A DNA stretch of 64,000 bases from Bacillota bacterium (GCA_022790955.1 JAAVYD010000034.1:1-64000), one strand, 5' to 3'. Shown: positions 39,660 through 50,693, counted from the first letter of the stretch. Notes: a model not told the origin generated them from the sequence alone. Program-made: numbers and translations.

Positions 39660-40025
39660 TTGGATTTAAAATTATGCGACAGCGATTACCGCTTTATGAC
39701 GATAGTATGGGAAAATGCGCCGGTACGTTCAGGCGAGCTTGTAAAAATCTGTAATAATGAATTAGGCTGGAAAAAATCCACGACTTACACCATGATACGA
39801 AAGATGTGTCAAAAGGGATTTATTGAAAATAAGGATTCCGTGGTATCCGTGCTGATTCAAAAAGAAATCTGCCAAAAAGCGGAATCCGACTACTTTATAG
39901 AGCGAACTTTTTCCGGTTCACTTACGGGTTTTATAGCTTCATTTCTCGGCGGCAAAAATCTGACGGAGGATGAAGCCGACGAACTAAAGCAGCTTATCGA
40001 CAGCTATAAGAAAGAACAGTCATGA
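39660..40025 (+). CDS. BlaI/MecI-family repressor (TTG start likely)
   Basis: AAAAGGAG then TTG; LDLKLCDSDYRFMTIVWENAPVRSGELVKICNNELGWKKSTTYTMIRKMCQKGFIE. Confidence 0.85.
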   Translation: MDLKLCDSDYRFMTIVWENAPVRSGELVKICNNELGWKKSTTYTMIRKMCQKGFIENKDSVVSVLIQKEICQKAESDYFIERTFSGSLTGFIASFLGGKNLTEDEADELKQLIDSYKKEQS

Positions 40026-42127
40026 GTATATTAATAAACTCTTTAATCCTGCCCGTTTTCGACCGGATTTTATTTATCAGTATGATAACGATTCCTTTAA
40101 TTATCGTTATCATAATATTGCGATTCTGTTTAAGAAAACATCCGAGAAAATGGTCGTACAGGCTGTGGTTTTTATTATGGATATCGATCCTGATCTCGTT
40201 TACATCTGCCGTACCCGACAGTTTGGCATTTATAGCGGATTCTGCATTAACACAGGAGGCGTACATTAATACAGAATCCATTAATAAAAATACCGGCGGG
40301 AATATTGATGATCTGCCCCCAGCAAAAGATCCTTCTGCAGTCGAAGAACAAGATACGCGTCCGCCGTATTATAAATCTAATATAGAAGAATCTGAAACAG
40401 TTTCATCTAAAAAAGATATCATGACCGCCTCTGAGAAATTTCAAACCGTAAGATATGAAGTCCGCCATTATTTATATGACATAAAGCAACAACTCGGCGG
40501 AGCATATTACGCGGCGGCGATATTCTGGACAGCGGTAACTTTATTAATATTCTCTCTGCTGATACGTTCATACCTTAAAATTTACGTACGAATAAGAACC
40601 GCCGTGAAAATCTACGATAATGTATTTGAATCGGAAAACGTATCATCGCCTTTTGTCTGGGGTATTTTCAGGCAGAAAATACTCCTTCCCAATGGGCTTA
40701 CTCAAAACGATATTAAGTACGTGACGCTCCATGAAAAAGCTCATGTCGATCATTTTGACAACGCGGTTTTGCTGTTATCATGGATAGTTTCAGCGATATT
40801 CTGGTTTAATCCTCTGATATGGCTGTGCGTTTCGCTGTTTCGCAGCGATATGGAAATACGGTGCGACGAATACGCGGCTGCCGGACTGAACAGAAATGGC
40901 AAACTGGAATATCTGTCCGTATTGATACGATTTGCTGAAGGAAAAACTATCAGAAAACCTCTGGCTTCTATGTCGGGAAAATCATTTTTTAAGGAAAGGA
41001 TAAACAGTGTGATGAAAGAACCGAATAAAAATAAGATCGCAATAATCGTAACGGTCATTATATGCTTGTTCACGAGTGTGATCTGTATAAGTTTTGCAGC
41101 GGATTATAATAATGAAAAAGTTTCAGACAGCGCCGCCGAGGATATTAATATTAATAATAATGTCGATGCTGTCGATCCTGAATTTCAATTTCAGCTCGAT
41201 ATGATCACCAGACAGCTGAGCAACGAAGGACATAATGTAGACGCGGTCATATTAAACGATTCCGGCGAGATTCTCGCGCAGGAAGGAGATATTACAAAAA
41301 AAATCATGCCGCATTCAGCGATGCGTCCCGCCGCTGCAGCCTGCGTGCTCGCCGACCCGAAAACGGATCTGAACGCCAGCGTGCCCGCAAGCAGATTCAT
41401 CTATTCGGATTACGAACATCAAATCGCAAACTGGCTGTTTCATTATTACACAACGGATACGATACCGCTGAAAACCGCCCTGCGGGAAATATGCAGACCT
41501 GGTCTTGCATACGCGTTTTTAAATACCGATGATGAATATATTTCGGCTGTTTTAAAAAATACCGGACTTTCAACGGATTTTTTAAACGGCGATTCCGAGG
41601 AAATCATTAAAGATAAAAAAGTTGAACTTGCTGTCGGATACGTAGAAATGGATATTTTGCAGCTCGCTAATTTATACCGCAGCATTTTCGGCAGTGATTC
41701 CGCGCTGAGCGAAGATAAAAGGCAAATGCTTAAAGATATTTTTTCCGACAGCCTAAACTGGTATTACGATGAATATATATCAGACTTCTGTACGCCTGAA
41801 TTCGCAGAAAAATTCTGTTACGAAAAAGGCTCATTCAGCGGCGGCGTGCCGATAGCAGGATCTCTGGGTATTTATGATTCAATGTATGTTGATGATAAGC
41901 CCATTGAATTTTGTTCTGTATTCGCAGCGCAGACGCAGCTTATGGATGAACAGGTTTATATAGTAATTACAGAATCTTCACGTATTGATCTTGATATACA
42001 GCCTTGCGGAAATCTTATAGGCGCTTTAATAAACAAACTGGTAAACGGTAAGCTGCCGGTAATGCTGATGTATCTGCCATCTTCTGAAAAAACCGACCTG
42101 CATACCTCCACGCTCGCAGCCGTGTAA
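40022..42127 (+). CDS. BlaR1-type M56 metallopeptidase with degenerate penicillin-binding/transpeptidase-like sensor domain
   Basis: LHEKAHVDHFDNAVLLL...MEIRCDEYAAAGL; C-terminal VDAVILNDSGEILAQ...MPHSAMRPAAAACVL; ATGA overlap with blaI-like gene. Confidence 0.85.
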   Translation: MSILINSLILPVFDRILFISMITIPLIIVIIILRFCLRKHPRKWSYRLWFLLWISILISFTSAVPDSLAFIADSALTQEAYINTESINKNTGGNIDDLPPAKDPSAVEEQDTRPPYYKSNIEESETVSSKKDIMTASEKFQTVRYEVRHYLYDIKQQLGGAYYAAAIFWTAVTLLIFSLLIRSYLKIYVRIRTAVKIYDNVFESENVSSPFVWGIFRQKILLPNGLTQNDIKYVTLHEKAHVDHFDNAVLLLSWIVSAIFWFNPLIWLCVSLFRSDMEIRCDEYAAAGLNRNGKLEYLSVLIRFAEGKTIRKPLASMSGKSFFKERINSVMKEPNKNKIAIIVTVIICLFTSVICISFAADYNNEKVSDSAAEDININNNVDAVDPEFQFQLDMITRQLSNEGHNVDAVILNDSGEILAQEGDITKKIMPHSAMRPAAAACVLADPKTDLNASVPASRFIYSDYEHQIANWLFHYYTTDTIPLKTALREICRPGLAYAFLNTDDEYISAVLKNTGLSTDFLNGDSEEIIKDKKVELAVGYVEMDILQLANLYRSIFGSDSALSEDKRQMLKDIFSDSLNWYYDEYISDFCTPEFAEKFCYEKGSFSGGVPIAGSLGIYDSMYVDDKPIEFCSVFAAQTQLMDEQVYIVITESSRIDLDIQPCGNLIGALINKLVNGKLPVMLMYLPSSEKTDLHTSTLAAV

Positions 42128-42140
42128 ATTGCTATCTCTA

Positions 42141-42247
42141 TAAGAAAGTCGCCTGCGGCGATTATACATTAAAATTGTAGACTTTCTTGTTATTCCGTCA
42201 TTATCGTTTTATAAATTTAAAACGATATTTCCTACATAATAAAAAAA
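42141..42247. repeat. Dispersed palindromic repeat, family 3 copy B
   Basis: Near-identical to 13548-13654. Confidence 0.85.
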
Positions 42248-42275
42248 CTCCGCCGAAAGTCCTCGACGGAGTTTT
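42244..42275 (-). terminator. Intrinsic terminator of pnp
   Basis: Minus-strand AAACTCCGtcgaggactttcggCGGAGTTTTTTT. Confidence 0.75.
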
Positions 42276-42287
42276 AACTTTATATTT

Positions 42288-44369
42288 TTATAAATTCGTT
42301 CTCTTAAGATTTATTCTTCCCTGATGGTCTATCTCGTAAACTATTACTTCTACCACATCGCCGACGTTCATAACGTCCTCTACCTTTTCTACGCGGTGTT
42401 TCGCCATCTTGGAGATGTGCAGCAAACCTTCCTTGCCCGGCAGCACTTCTATAAACGCTCCGAAAGCCATAACGCGCTTTACTTCGCCTTTATATTTCTT
42501 GCCGACTTCTACTTCGGCAGTCAAAAGCTCGATCTCCTTCTGGGCGCGCTTAGCCGAATCCATATCGGGCGACGCGATGTATATCTGACCTTCTTCGTCT
42601 ATATCTATCTTTACGCCCGTATCGCTTATGATTTTATTTATAGTCTTTCCGCCCGGTCCGATTACAGTTCTGATCTTTTCTTTATCTATCTGCATAGTTA
42701 TTATGCGAGGCGCATAAGGCGAAAGCTCTGCTCTTGGTTCTGCAATCTCGTCTAACATCTGCTGTAAAATATGCTCCCTGCCCTCGTGAGCCTGCTTAAG
42801 AGCAGCCGTCAGAATCTCTTTTGAAAGACCGTGAATTTTTATATCCATCTGAATTGCAGTAACTCCCTTACGCGTACCTGCAACCTTAAAGTCCATATCG
42901 CCGAGGAAATCTTCCATGCCCTGGATATCGCTCAGAATAGCTATTTTATCTCCTTCTTTAATAAGCCCCATTGCGATACCCGCAACAGGCGCTTTAATAG
43001 GAACGCCTGCGTCCATAAGAGCCAGCGTGCTTCCGCATACGGACGCCTGAGACGTACTGCCGTTTGAAGAAAGTACCTCTGATACAAGACGGAAAGCGTA
43101 CGGAAACTCGTCCACAGACGGAATAACAGGGATCAGCGCTCTTTCTGCAAGAGCTCCGTGGCCGATCTCCCTCCTGCCCGGACTCCTTGACGCTCTCGCT
43201 TCTCCTACGCTGTAAGGCGGGAAGTTATAATGATGAATATATCTCTTTTCCGTTTCCTCGGAAATGCCGTCTATGCGCTGACCTTCTCCCACAGCTCCGA
43301 GAGTAGCCACCGTGAGCACCTGAGTCTGACCTCTCGTGAACAGACCGGAACCGTGAGTTCTCGGCAGGAATCCCGTTTCGCACCATATAGGTCTGATCTC
43401 CGTAGTTTTTCTGCCATCTGGGCGTACGCCTTCGTTTAATATAAGATCTCTCATCTGAGTCTTGCGTATTTTATACAAAATATCGTCTATATCCTTGCCG
43501 TTTTCCGGATACATCTCAAGGAATTTTTCTTTAACGCTCGCCTCAAGATTATCCATGGTTTCCTGACGCTCAGTCTTATCGTGAATTTGGATAGCGGCTC
43601 TCATATCTGCTGTTTCAAACTCCGCGATCTCTCTTTCGAGTTCCTCCGGAATCTCGTGTTCAGGCATAGGCTTCTTTTCCTTGCCCGTTTCCGCAACTAT
43701 CTGATTAATAAAATCAACTAATTTCTTAATCTCCTCATGAGCGAACATAATACCTTCGAGGATAACTTCCTCAGGCACTTCGTCGGCTCCGGCTTCTACC
43801 ATCATAATGGCGTCGTCTGTACCGGACACGGTAAGATTAATATCGCTCATTTCTCTCTGAGCCTCGGACGGATTCACGACAAATTCACCATCTACCCTGC
43901 CGATACGCACTGAACCCGTAGGACCGTCCCAAGGTATATCGGAAATGGCGAGCGCAACGGATGAACCTATCATCGCCGCTATATCAGAAGGGCAGTCGTG
44001 ATCCACGCACATTACGGTAGCTACTACCACCACGTCGTTATAATATCCCTTTGGAAACAGCGGTCTTATAGGCCTGTCCATAAGCCTTGACGAAAGTATC
44101 GCCCTCTCTGAAGGACGTCCTTCGCGCTTAATAAAACCGCCCGGAATCTTGCCCGCAGCGTACATTCTTTCCTCGTAATCGCAGCTCAGAGGGAAGAAAT
44201 CTATATCTTCTCTCGGTTCCGCGGAAGCAGTAGCGGTAACGTTTACCACGGTATCTCCGAGCCTTATGGTGGCAGCGCCGTTTGCCATTCCGGCTACTTT
44301 TCCGATCTCTACCTGAAGCAGTCTGCCTCCCAGAGCCGTTTTAAAAACTTTATAATCTTCAAATCTCAT
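42288..44369 (-). CDS. pnp: Polyribonucleotide nucleotidyltransferase
   Basis: 693 aa; PNPase RNase PH repeats, KH ([11 protein letters not shown]) and S1 domains. Confidence 0.97.
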   Translation of the reverse strand: MRFEDYKVFKTALGGRLLQVEIGKVAGMANGAATIRLGDTVVNVTATASAEPREDIDFFPLSCDYEERMYAAGKIPGGFIKREGRPSERAILSSRLMDRPIRPLFPKGYYNDVVVVATVMCVDHDCPSDIAAMIGSSVALAISDIPWDGPTGSVRIGRVDGEFVVNPSEAQREMSDINLTVSGTDDAIMMVEAGADEVPEEVILEGIMFAHEEIKKLVDFINQIVAETGKEKKPMPEHEIPEELEREIAEFETADMRAAIQIHDKTERQETMDNLEASVKEKFLEMYPENGKDIDDILYKIRKTQMRDLILNEGVRPDGRKTTEIRPIWCETGFLPRTHGSGLFTRGQTQVLTVATLGAVGEGQRIDGISEETEKRYIHHYNFPPYSVGEARASRSPGRREIGHGALAERALIPVIPSVDEFPYAFRLVSEVLSSNGSTSQASVCGSTLALMDAGVPIKAPVAGIAMGLIKEGDKIAILSDIQGMEDFLGDMDFKVAGTRKGVTAIQMDIKIHGLSKEILTAALKQAHEGREHILQQMLDEIAEPRAELSPYAPRIITMQIDKEKIRTVIGPGGKTINKIISDTGVKIDIDEEGQIYIASPDMDSAKRAQKEIELLTAEVEVGKKYKGEVKRVMAFGAFIEVLPGKEGLLHISKMAKHRVEKVEDVMNVGDVVEVIVYEIDHQGRINLKRTNL

Positions 44370-44389
44370 AATATATCCTCCGCATATAC

Positions 44390-44424
44390 GTAAAGCGGGG
44401 CACAGTCAAGTAGCCCCGCTTTAC
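44390..44424. promoter_or_regulatory. Strong rpsO-pnp intercistronic hairpin (probable RNase processing stem)
   Basis: GTAAAGCGGGGC-acagtcaagta-GCCCCGCTTTAC perfect 12-bp stem without U-tract. Confidence 0.55.
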
Positions 44425-44431
44425 AGATGAA

Positions 44432-44698
44432 TTATTTTCTTAAGCCAAGACGTGCGATCAAATTTCTGTATCTTTCTACGTCTTTATTTTTAAGATAACC
44501 CAAAAGGTTTCTTCTCTGACCTACCATCTTCAGAAGTCCTCTTCTTGAATGATGATCTTTTTTATGAACCTGTAAATGTTCGTTCAAATCATTAATTCTG
44601 TAAGTAAGTATTGCAACCTGCACTTCAGGAGAACCTGTATCTCCTTCGTGAGTAGCATATTCAGCTATGATTTCTGCTTTTTTCTTCTGATCTATCAT
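44432..44698 (-). CDS. rpsO: 30S ribosomal protein S15
   Basis: [56 protein letters not shown]; track start 44821 is too long. Confidence 0.97.
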   Translation of the reverse strand: MIDQKKKAEIIAEYATHEGDTGSPEVQVAILTYRINDLNEHLQVHKKDHHSRRGLLKMVGQRRNLLGYLKNKDVERYRNLIARLGLRK

Positions 44699-44812
44699 TT
44701 TTTTACTCCTTTTAAATAAACTTATCCAAAAACCAAGTAATGCGTCGGAGTGATCGCAGAACACAGTTTTGGTAAATGGGTTATTTACCCATCTGATACA
44801 TAATACGTTAGC

Positions 44813-44841
44813 ATTATACACGCATAAAACTCGTATGTCAA
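44813..44841 (-). promoter_or_regulatory. Consensus sigma-A promoter for rpsO-pnp
   Basis: TTGACA-17 bp-TATAAT on minus strand. Confidence 0.85.
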
Positions 44842-44851
44842 TAATAATATT

Positions 44852-45790
44852 TTACGCCTGCTGCCTCGCAGCCGAATGATACGCTTTCGCGTATTCCACG
44901 TCTATCTTTATTTGTTCCTTAAGTTCTTCTATACCTGAAAACTTTTTTTCGTCCCTTGTCTTTTTTAAAAATTCCACAGTTATCTTACGACCGTAGATAT
45001 TTTCGTTAAAACCTAATATATTTGTTTCGATATTTTTTCCGTACGTGCCCACAGTCGGTTTATTTCCTACATTCGTGATACTATTGTAATGCTTTCCATC
45101 TACGCTGCACCTTGTAACGTAAACCCCGTTTGGCGGAGATACCATCGCGTCGTCTATAACTATATTGCAGGTAGGAAAGCCTATCGTCCTGCCGATCTGG
45201 TTGCCGTATATGACCTCGCCCCTTATGGAATATTTCCTGCCCAGCAGCGCCTCGGCTTCCTCAAAGCTGCCCTTTTCTATCTTACGGCGTATAAGAGTGC
45301 TGCTGACTACCGTACCGCTTTCGAGCACAGGCGCCATTACCTGAACACTAAAGCCCTTTTTCTCGGCGGAAGCCTTCAGTGTTTCCGAATTTCCCATAGC
45401 TTTAAAACCATAAGTAAAATTAAAGCCGCAGATCGCCGTATCCGCATTAAAAGCCTTTACCAGCATATCGTCTATAAAATCTTCAGGCTGCTGACGCATA
45501 ATATTCTCGTCAAAATCTATATTGAAAAGATAATCCACACCTATTTTTTCGAGAATTTCTATTTTTTCATCTTCATATATAATATTTTTAACTATATTTT
45601 TCCCTGACAACACATTTCTGGGATGATTTGAAAAAGTAAAAACAGCGCTCTTTATATTTTTTTCTTTTGCGATTCTGACAGCTTCGTTTATAAGAACCTG
45701 ATGACCCTTATGTATACCGTCGAAATTTCCCAGCGCCACCGCTGTTTTTTCTATATTTTTTATTTCAGCTAAACTTCTGAATATCTTCAT
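44852..45790 (-). CDS. ribF: Bifunctional riboflavin kinase/FAD synthetase
   Basis: ALGNFDGIHKGHQVLI...; GRTIGFPTCNI. Confidence 0.95.
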   Translation of the reverse strand: MKIFRSLAEIKNIEKTAVALGNFDGIHKGHQVLINEAVRIAKEKNIKSAVFTFSNHPRNVLSGKNIVKNIIYEDEKIEILEKIGVDYLFNIDFDENIMRQQPEDFIDDMLVKAFNADTAICGFNFTYGFKAMGNSETLKASAEKKGFSVQVMAPVLESGTVVSSTLIRRKIEKGSFEEAEALLGRKYSIRGEVIYGNQIGRTIGFPTCNIVIDDAMVSPPNGVYVTRCSVDGKHYNSITNVGNKPTVGTYGKNIETNILGFNENIYGRKITVEFLKKTRDEKKFSGIEELKEQIKIDVEYAKAYHSAARQQA

Positions 45791-46773
45791 CTGAAAAATA
45801 CCTTGCCTACCGTAAAAATTTTTCCGTTTTTATCGAACAGAGCGGTTCCGAAAAATCTGTTTTCCGTATCATAAACCAGATACACATTTTCGTATTTTGA
45901 CCCCTTCTGTCTGCTGTTCCGCTTCACATCTTCGCAGTTGCGCAGCGCGATTTTCCCACCGTTTACGTACTTTCGGCTTTCGTTTTCATTTAATATTATG
46001 CTGCCGAAGCCTTCGAGCATACTGTCTGCAGGCATTATAAAATCCGACATATCCGCAGTAAGCGGAGTATCGTTTCGCTTCGCGAGCACATCGTCTATAT
46101 TAATGCCTTCTGCATCGCTTACGCGAGCGCAAAGCTGTTCTATCGTAACGGAATCTTCTGCAAAGAACTTTCCGCTTCTCGTCCTTACAAGACAGCTCAT
46201 AGCTGCTCCGCAGCTTAGCTTCTCGCCTATATCCGTACATACGGTTCGTATGTAAGTTCCTTTGGAACAGTCTACGTCAAATATCACCCTGCCGGGCTCA
46301 TGAAAAATATGTACAGGACGTATATCGTTAATATTAATAGTCCTCGGCTCCACTTCCACGGTTTCGCCTTTTCTCGCGTACTCATAAAGATGCCTGCCGT
46401 TTTTCCTGACGGCTGAATACATGGGCGGATACTGCTGCTGAATCCCTTTCATAGAAGAAAGAACGTTTCTCACCTGATTTTCCGTAACCAAAGCCGCAGC
46501 GTTTCTGTTTTCGTTAATAATACTTCCCCATATGTCGCCCGTATCCGTTTCGACGCCGAGAAGAAGCTCGCATCTGTATGATTTACTGTCCGCTTCAAGA
46601 TACTCAGCCGCCTTAGTGCCTGCGCCCACGCACATCACGAGTACTCCCGCAGCCATCGGATCGAGAGTTCCCGTGTGACCGATTTTCTTCATCCTGAGTA
46701 TTCGCCTGAGCGCCGATACCGCGTCGTGGGATGTCATTCCTGCGGGTTTCAGCAGATTAATAAAACCATCCAT
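45787..46773 (-). CDS. truB: tRNA pseudouridine(55) synthase
   Basis: GFINLLKPAGMTSHDAVSALRRIL...GHTGTLDPMAAGVL. Confidence 0.96.
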   Translation of the reverse strand: MDGFINLLKPAGMTSHDAVSALRRILRMKKIGHTGTLDPMAAGVLVMCVGAGTKAAEYLEADSKSYRCELLLGVETDTGDIWGSIINENRNAAALVTENQVRNVLSSMKGIQQQYPPMYSAVRKNGRHLYEYARKGETVEVEPRTININDIRPVHIFHEPGRVIFDVDCSKGTYIRTVCTDIGEKLSCGAAMSCLVRTRSGKFFAEDSVTIEQLCARVSDAEGINIDDVLAKRNDTPLTADMSDFIMPADSMLEGFGSIILNENESRKYVNGGKIALRNCEDVKRNSRQKGSKYENVYLVYDTENRFFGTALFDKNGKIFTVGKVFFR

Positions 46774-47771
46774 TAACGCGAAGCCTCTTCCATTACCTCT
46801 GTAATTGTTTTTCTTACTATATCGAGGGCTTCATCCATGGTCTTTAATATTGTGCAGCCCGCCGCATGCTTGTGACCGCCGCCGCCGAGCCGTTCGCATA
46901 CTTTGGAAACGTCTATATACTCTTTGCTTCTAAATCCCACCTTAATTTCTGTTTCGTGCATCTCTCGGAGCAAGATCCCCACTTCTACGCCCTTTATATC
47001 CCTGAGAGCTGTGTTTATGCCGTCGCTTTCGTTAGTCTTGGCGCCTGCTTCGTCATACATAGCGAGGGTAACGTGGGACATCGCTACTTGATTACCGCAC
47101 AGCATTTCCATGCGATTCATTATCATAGAATGAAGTTTTAACTTCTGCGGACGCTCATTCTGATAAAGTGTTATATTAACATTTTTAGTATCTATGCCTA
47201 AGTCGTAAAGCTCCGCTGTGATTATATGAGTTTTTTTCGTCGTATTTGTATACTTGAAATTTCCCGTATCGGTAACTATACCTGTATAGATCGCTTCGCC
47301 GGCTTCTTTATTAAGTTCGATTCCCATAAAACGATAAAGCTCATACATAAGCTCCGCCGTTGCCGCCGCCATAGGATCTATGAGATTTACCATAGCGAAC
47401 TGCGAATTGGTAAGGTGATGATCTATGCAGGCTGTGCGATCGCCTATCTCAAAAAACATCTTTTCCCTCTTTGGAAATCTGTCTAAACTACTGCAATCTA
47501 AAGCTATACAGAGATCTCTTTTCGGCATTTCCGTATCTCTGTCTACGATGGTCACATAATCCTTATCCATAAATTTCAGATTATCCGGAACTTCGTCTTC
47601 CATTAATATATCCGCCTGCTTTCCGAGTCCGCGCATAAGGCAGCACAGGGACGCGCAGGATCCGAGCGCGTCGCCGTCAGCTACCATGTGAGGAAAAATA
47701 TACATAGAATCTGCTTTTATAAGTTCGTCTGCAATCTGCTGCATGATTGGTTCTCTTGGATCTGCTGACAT
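46773..47771 (-). CDS. nrnA: DHH-family phosphoesterase (oligoribonuclease NrnA)
   Basis: HMVADGDALGSC...IDHHLTNSQFA...GGGGHKHAAGCTI. Confidence 0.93.
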   Translation of the reverse strand: MSADPREPIMQQIADELIKADSMYIFPHMVADGDALGSCASLCCLMRGLGKQADILMEDEVPDNLKFMDKDYVTIVDRDTEMPKRDLCIALDCSSLDRFPKREKMFFEIGDRTACIDHHLTNSQFAMVNLIDPMAAATAELMYELYRFMGIELNKEAGEAIYTGIVTDTGNFKYTNTTKKTHIITAELYDLGIDTKNVNITLYQNERPQKLKLHSMIMNRMEMLCGNQVAMSHVTLAMYDEAGAKTNESDGINTALRDIKGVEVGILLREMHETEIKVGFRSKEYIDVSKVCERLGGGGHKHAAGCTILKTMDEALDIVRKTITEVMEEASR

Positions 47772-47773
47772 TA

Positions 47774-48184
47774 CTATTTCACCTCTGTATCTTCTTCTGC
47801 CACGTCATCTTTTGGAATTTCGAGGCTGTCAATAATCTTTGACATGCGGCGTCCGTATTCAAGAGAATTGTCTATTTTAAACGAAAGCTCCGGCACATGC
47901 CTCAACTTAACATTCCTGCCGATCTCTTTTCTCATAAATCCAGACGCGCTTTTCAGCGCATTCAGGATTTTCTGCTTCTCTTCCTCGCCCGCATCGTCGC
48001 TTATACTTTCGCCCAGTACGCTTATATAAACTGTCGCGTAGCTGCCGTCATATGATACTTCCACATCTGAAATGCTGACCAAACTGTTCTGCAGCCTCGG
48101 ATCTTTTAATTCTCTAAGCAGCATATTGCTTATTATTTTCTTAATCTCCTCACCTAATCTGCCTGATCTGTAATTCTTGGCCAT
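47774..48184 (-). CDS. rbfA: Ribosome-binding factor A
   Basis: RLGEEIKKIISNMLLRELKDPRLQNSLVSISDVEVSYD. Confidence 0.95.
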   Translation of the reverse strand: MAKNYRSGRLGEEIKKIISNMLLRELKDPRLQNSLVSISDVEVSYDGSYATVYISVLGESISDDAGEEEKQKILNALKSASGFMRKEIGRNVKLRHVPELSFKIDNSLEYGRRMSKIIDSLEIPKDDVAEEDTEVK

Positions 48185-48200
48185 ATTTATTATTTCCTCT

Positions 48201-50672
48201 TTATTTTCTTTCTACTTCCACCATCTTAAAGGCTTCTATTATATCGCCTTCCTTGATGTCGTTGTAATTTTCGATTCCTATACCGCATTCAAAGCCGTGG
48301 CTGACCTCTTTAACATCGTCCTTGAACCTTCTTAAAGATGAAATCTTGCCTTCGTGAATCACGATACCGTCCCTTACGAGCCTTACCTGAGCGTTTCTTT
48401 CAACCTTGCCGTCGAGTACGTAAGCTCCGGCAACGATACCCACGTTAGGAACTTTGAATGTATTTCTTACTTCTATTGTACCGAGAACTTGTTCTTTATA
48501 TTCAGGCGCGAGCATGCCTTTTAACGCCGCTTCTACTTCTTCGATAGCTTCGTAGATAACTCTGTAAGTTCTGATCTCCACGCCATCTCTCTGCGCCATG
48601 CTGGTAACGGCGGCGCTCGGTCTTACGTTAAAGCCGATGATAATAGCTCCTGTGGTACTCGCGAGCATCACGTCGGACTCATTAACAGCGCCCACTCCCG
48701 TGTGGATTATTTTAACGGCTACTTCCTCGTTCTTCAGCTTCTCAAGAGATGTAACGAGAGCGCCCACGGAACCCTGTACATCCGCCTTTATTATAAGATT
48801 CAGCTCTCTCAGCTCGCCCTGCTCGATATGACTGAAAAGATCGTCAAGAGTAACGCCCGATGTTTTCTGCATTACCTGCTCCCTCTGGCGAATTTTTCTC
48901 TTTTCCGCTATATCCCTGGCAATCTTATCCGACCTTACCGCGTTAAACTCGTCGCCTGCTTCCGGAACGTCCGTCAAACCTAAAATCTCAACAGCTGTAG
49001 CCGGACCTGCTTTTTTCATGACGTCGCCCTTAAAATTAGTCATCGCTTTAATACGTCCGCTGCAGTTTCCTGCAACTATAGACATACCTGCATGAAGCGT
49101 ACCGTTTAATACTAACAGAGTTGCTACCGGGCCTCTCTGTTTATCTAAGCGGGCTTCAATGACCGTACCGAGCGCAAGCCTTGAAGGATTCGCTTTAAGT
49201 TCCAGAATTTCCGCCTGGAGCAGAATCATTTCCATCAGGCTGTCTAATCCCTCGCCTGTTTTAGCTGAAACAGGAACGCTGATAACATCGCCGCCCCAGT
49301 CCTCTACTAATATATTATGCTCGGAAAGATCCTGCTTTACTTTATCTACATTAGCGCCCGGCTTATCTATCTTATTAATAGCTACTATAATAGGAACATT
49401 CGCAGCCTTAGCGTGGCTGATTGCCTCTATAGTCTGCGGCTTAACACTGTCGTCCGCCGCTACTACGAGCACTGCGATATCCGTAACGTAAGCGCCCCTT
49501 GCACGCATTGCCGTAAAGGCCTCGTGACCCGGAGTATCTAAGAACACTATGCGCTGACCGTTATGAGTAACTTCGGAAGCGCCTATATGCTGGGTAATAC
49601 CGCCCGATTCGCTCTCGGTAACACTCGTCTTTCTGATCCTGTCGAGCAGGGAAGTTTTACCGTGGTCTACATGACCCATAACGGTTATAATAGGCGGTCT
49701 TTGTTTAAGATCTTCTTCTCTGTCGTCAAAATGCTCTATGCCTTCTTCGACTTCTTCCTGTTCTATCTTTCCGACTATAATCGTCTTTTTAAATTCTTCG
49801 CCTAAAATCAGGACTGTATCTTCATCTAAGTTCTGATTCATGTTTGCCATAATGCCCATTTTCATTAGAGTCATTATTATCTGAGATGCGGATACGTCTA
49901 TCTGCTCGGACAAACCTTTTACGGTAATAGGAACAGTAATTACAATAGCGCCTGCTGGAATTGCCATAGCTTCTTCCTCGGCTTTTCTTGCCGCTTCCTT
50001 GCGCTGTTCTTTTCTCGTATCTTTCTTATGGGAATGCTGAGGCTTAGACAGATTGCCTATATTGCCTCTCTTATTATTTTTCTTATCACCGGCGTTTTTA
50101 TTATCTCCGCGGCTGTCGTTCTTATGACTGCTGTTTTTAGAATTGTCGTTAGGTCTGTTCTTATCCTGACGATTATCCTTTTTAACCTTATCCCTGCCGC
50201 CTGTTCCTGGCTTGCCGCCCTGCTGCCTGCTGCCTGAAGACTGCCCTCCGGCGCTTCTTTCATTAGGTCTGCCGCTTTTTACTCTGTCGCCTACAGGAGC
50301 CTTTTTCTTCTTATCCTGAGGCTTTTTATCGCTTCTGCTCTGCTGATCGGACGACGCCTCCTGAATCTCAGGCTTTCTCTTAACATGTTGTTTCGCCTGA
50401 CCTCCCGCGCCTTTTTCTGATTTCGCCGATTTAATAGTTTCGCCGTCTTTTGCCGCCTTAACGTTTACCGTTTTATCAGAACCAGCCTGTCCGTCGCTCT
50501 GCGTACTTTTCGGCTGCTGAGATTTCAGATTATTTCTTACTCTTTCACAATCCTCGTCAGACAATACGTTCATATGTGACGAAGCATTTATTCCCATATT
50601 TTTTAATTTGTCTATAACCGCTTTATTGCTCATTCCAAGCTCTTTGGCCAGTTCATATACTCTTTTTGACAT
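48201..50672 (-). CDS. infB: Translation initiation factor IF-2
   Basis: [20 protein letters not shown]; basic/acidic low-complexity N-terminus. Confidence 0.97.
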   Translation of the reverse strand: MSKRVYELAKELGMSNKAVIDKLKNMGINASSHMNVLSDEDCERVRNNLKSQQPKSTQSDGQAGSDKTVNVKAAKDGETIKSAKSEKGAGGQAKQHVKRKPEIQEASSDQQSRSDKKPQDKKKKAPVGDRVKSGRPNERSAGGQSSGSRQQGGKPGTGGRDKVKKDNRQDKNRPNDNSKNSSHKNDSRGDNKNAGDKKNNKRGNIGNLSKPQHSHKKDTRKEQRKEAARKAEEEAMAIPAGAIVITVPITVKGLSEQIDVSASQIIMTLMKMGIMANMNQNLDEDTVLILGEEFKKTIIVGKIEQEEVEEGIEHFDDREEDLKQRPPIITVMGHVDHGKTSLLDRIRKTSVTESESGGITQHIGASEVTHNGQRIVFLDTPGHEAFTAMRARGAYVTDIAVLVVAADDSVKPQTIEAISHAKAANVPIIVAINKIDKPGANVDKVKQDLSEHNILVEDWGGDVISVPVSAKTGEGLDSLMEMILLQAEILELKANPSRLALGTVIEARLDKQRGPVATLLVLNGTLHAGMSIVAGNCSGRIKAMTNFKGDVMKKAGPATAVEILGLTDVPEAGDEFNAVRSDKIARDIAEKRKIRQREQVMQKTSGVTLDDLFSHIEQGELRELNLIIKADVQGSVGALVTSLEKLKNEEVAVKIIHTGVGAVNESDVMLASTTGAIIIGFNVRPSAAVTSMAQRDGVEIRTYRVIYEAIEEVEAALKGMLAPEYKEQVLGTIEVRNTFKVPNVGIVAGAYVLDGKVERNAQVRLVRDGIVIHEGKISSLRRFKDDVKEVSHGFECGIGIENYNDIKEGDIIEAFKMVEVERK

Positions 50673-50693
50673 AACCGCACCTCCTAAGGTCCA

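Noticed and set aside
44699-44821. N-terminal extension of the rpsO ORF in the track
   Set aside because: Overlaps a consensus promoter and leader hairpins; canonical S15 begins at MIDQKKK (44698)
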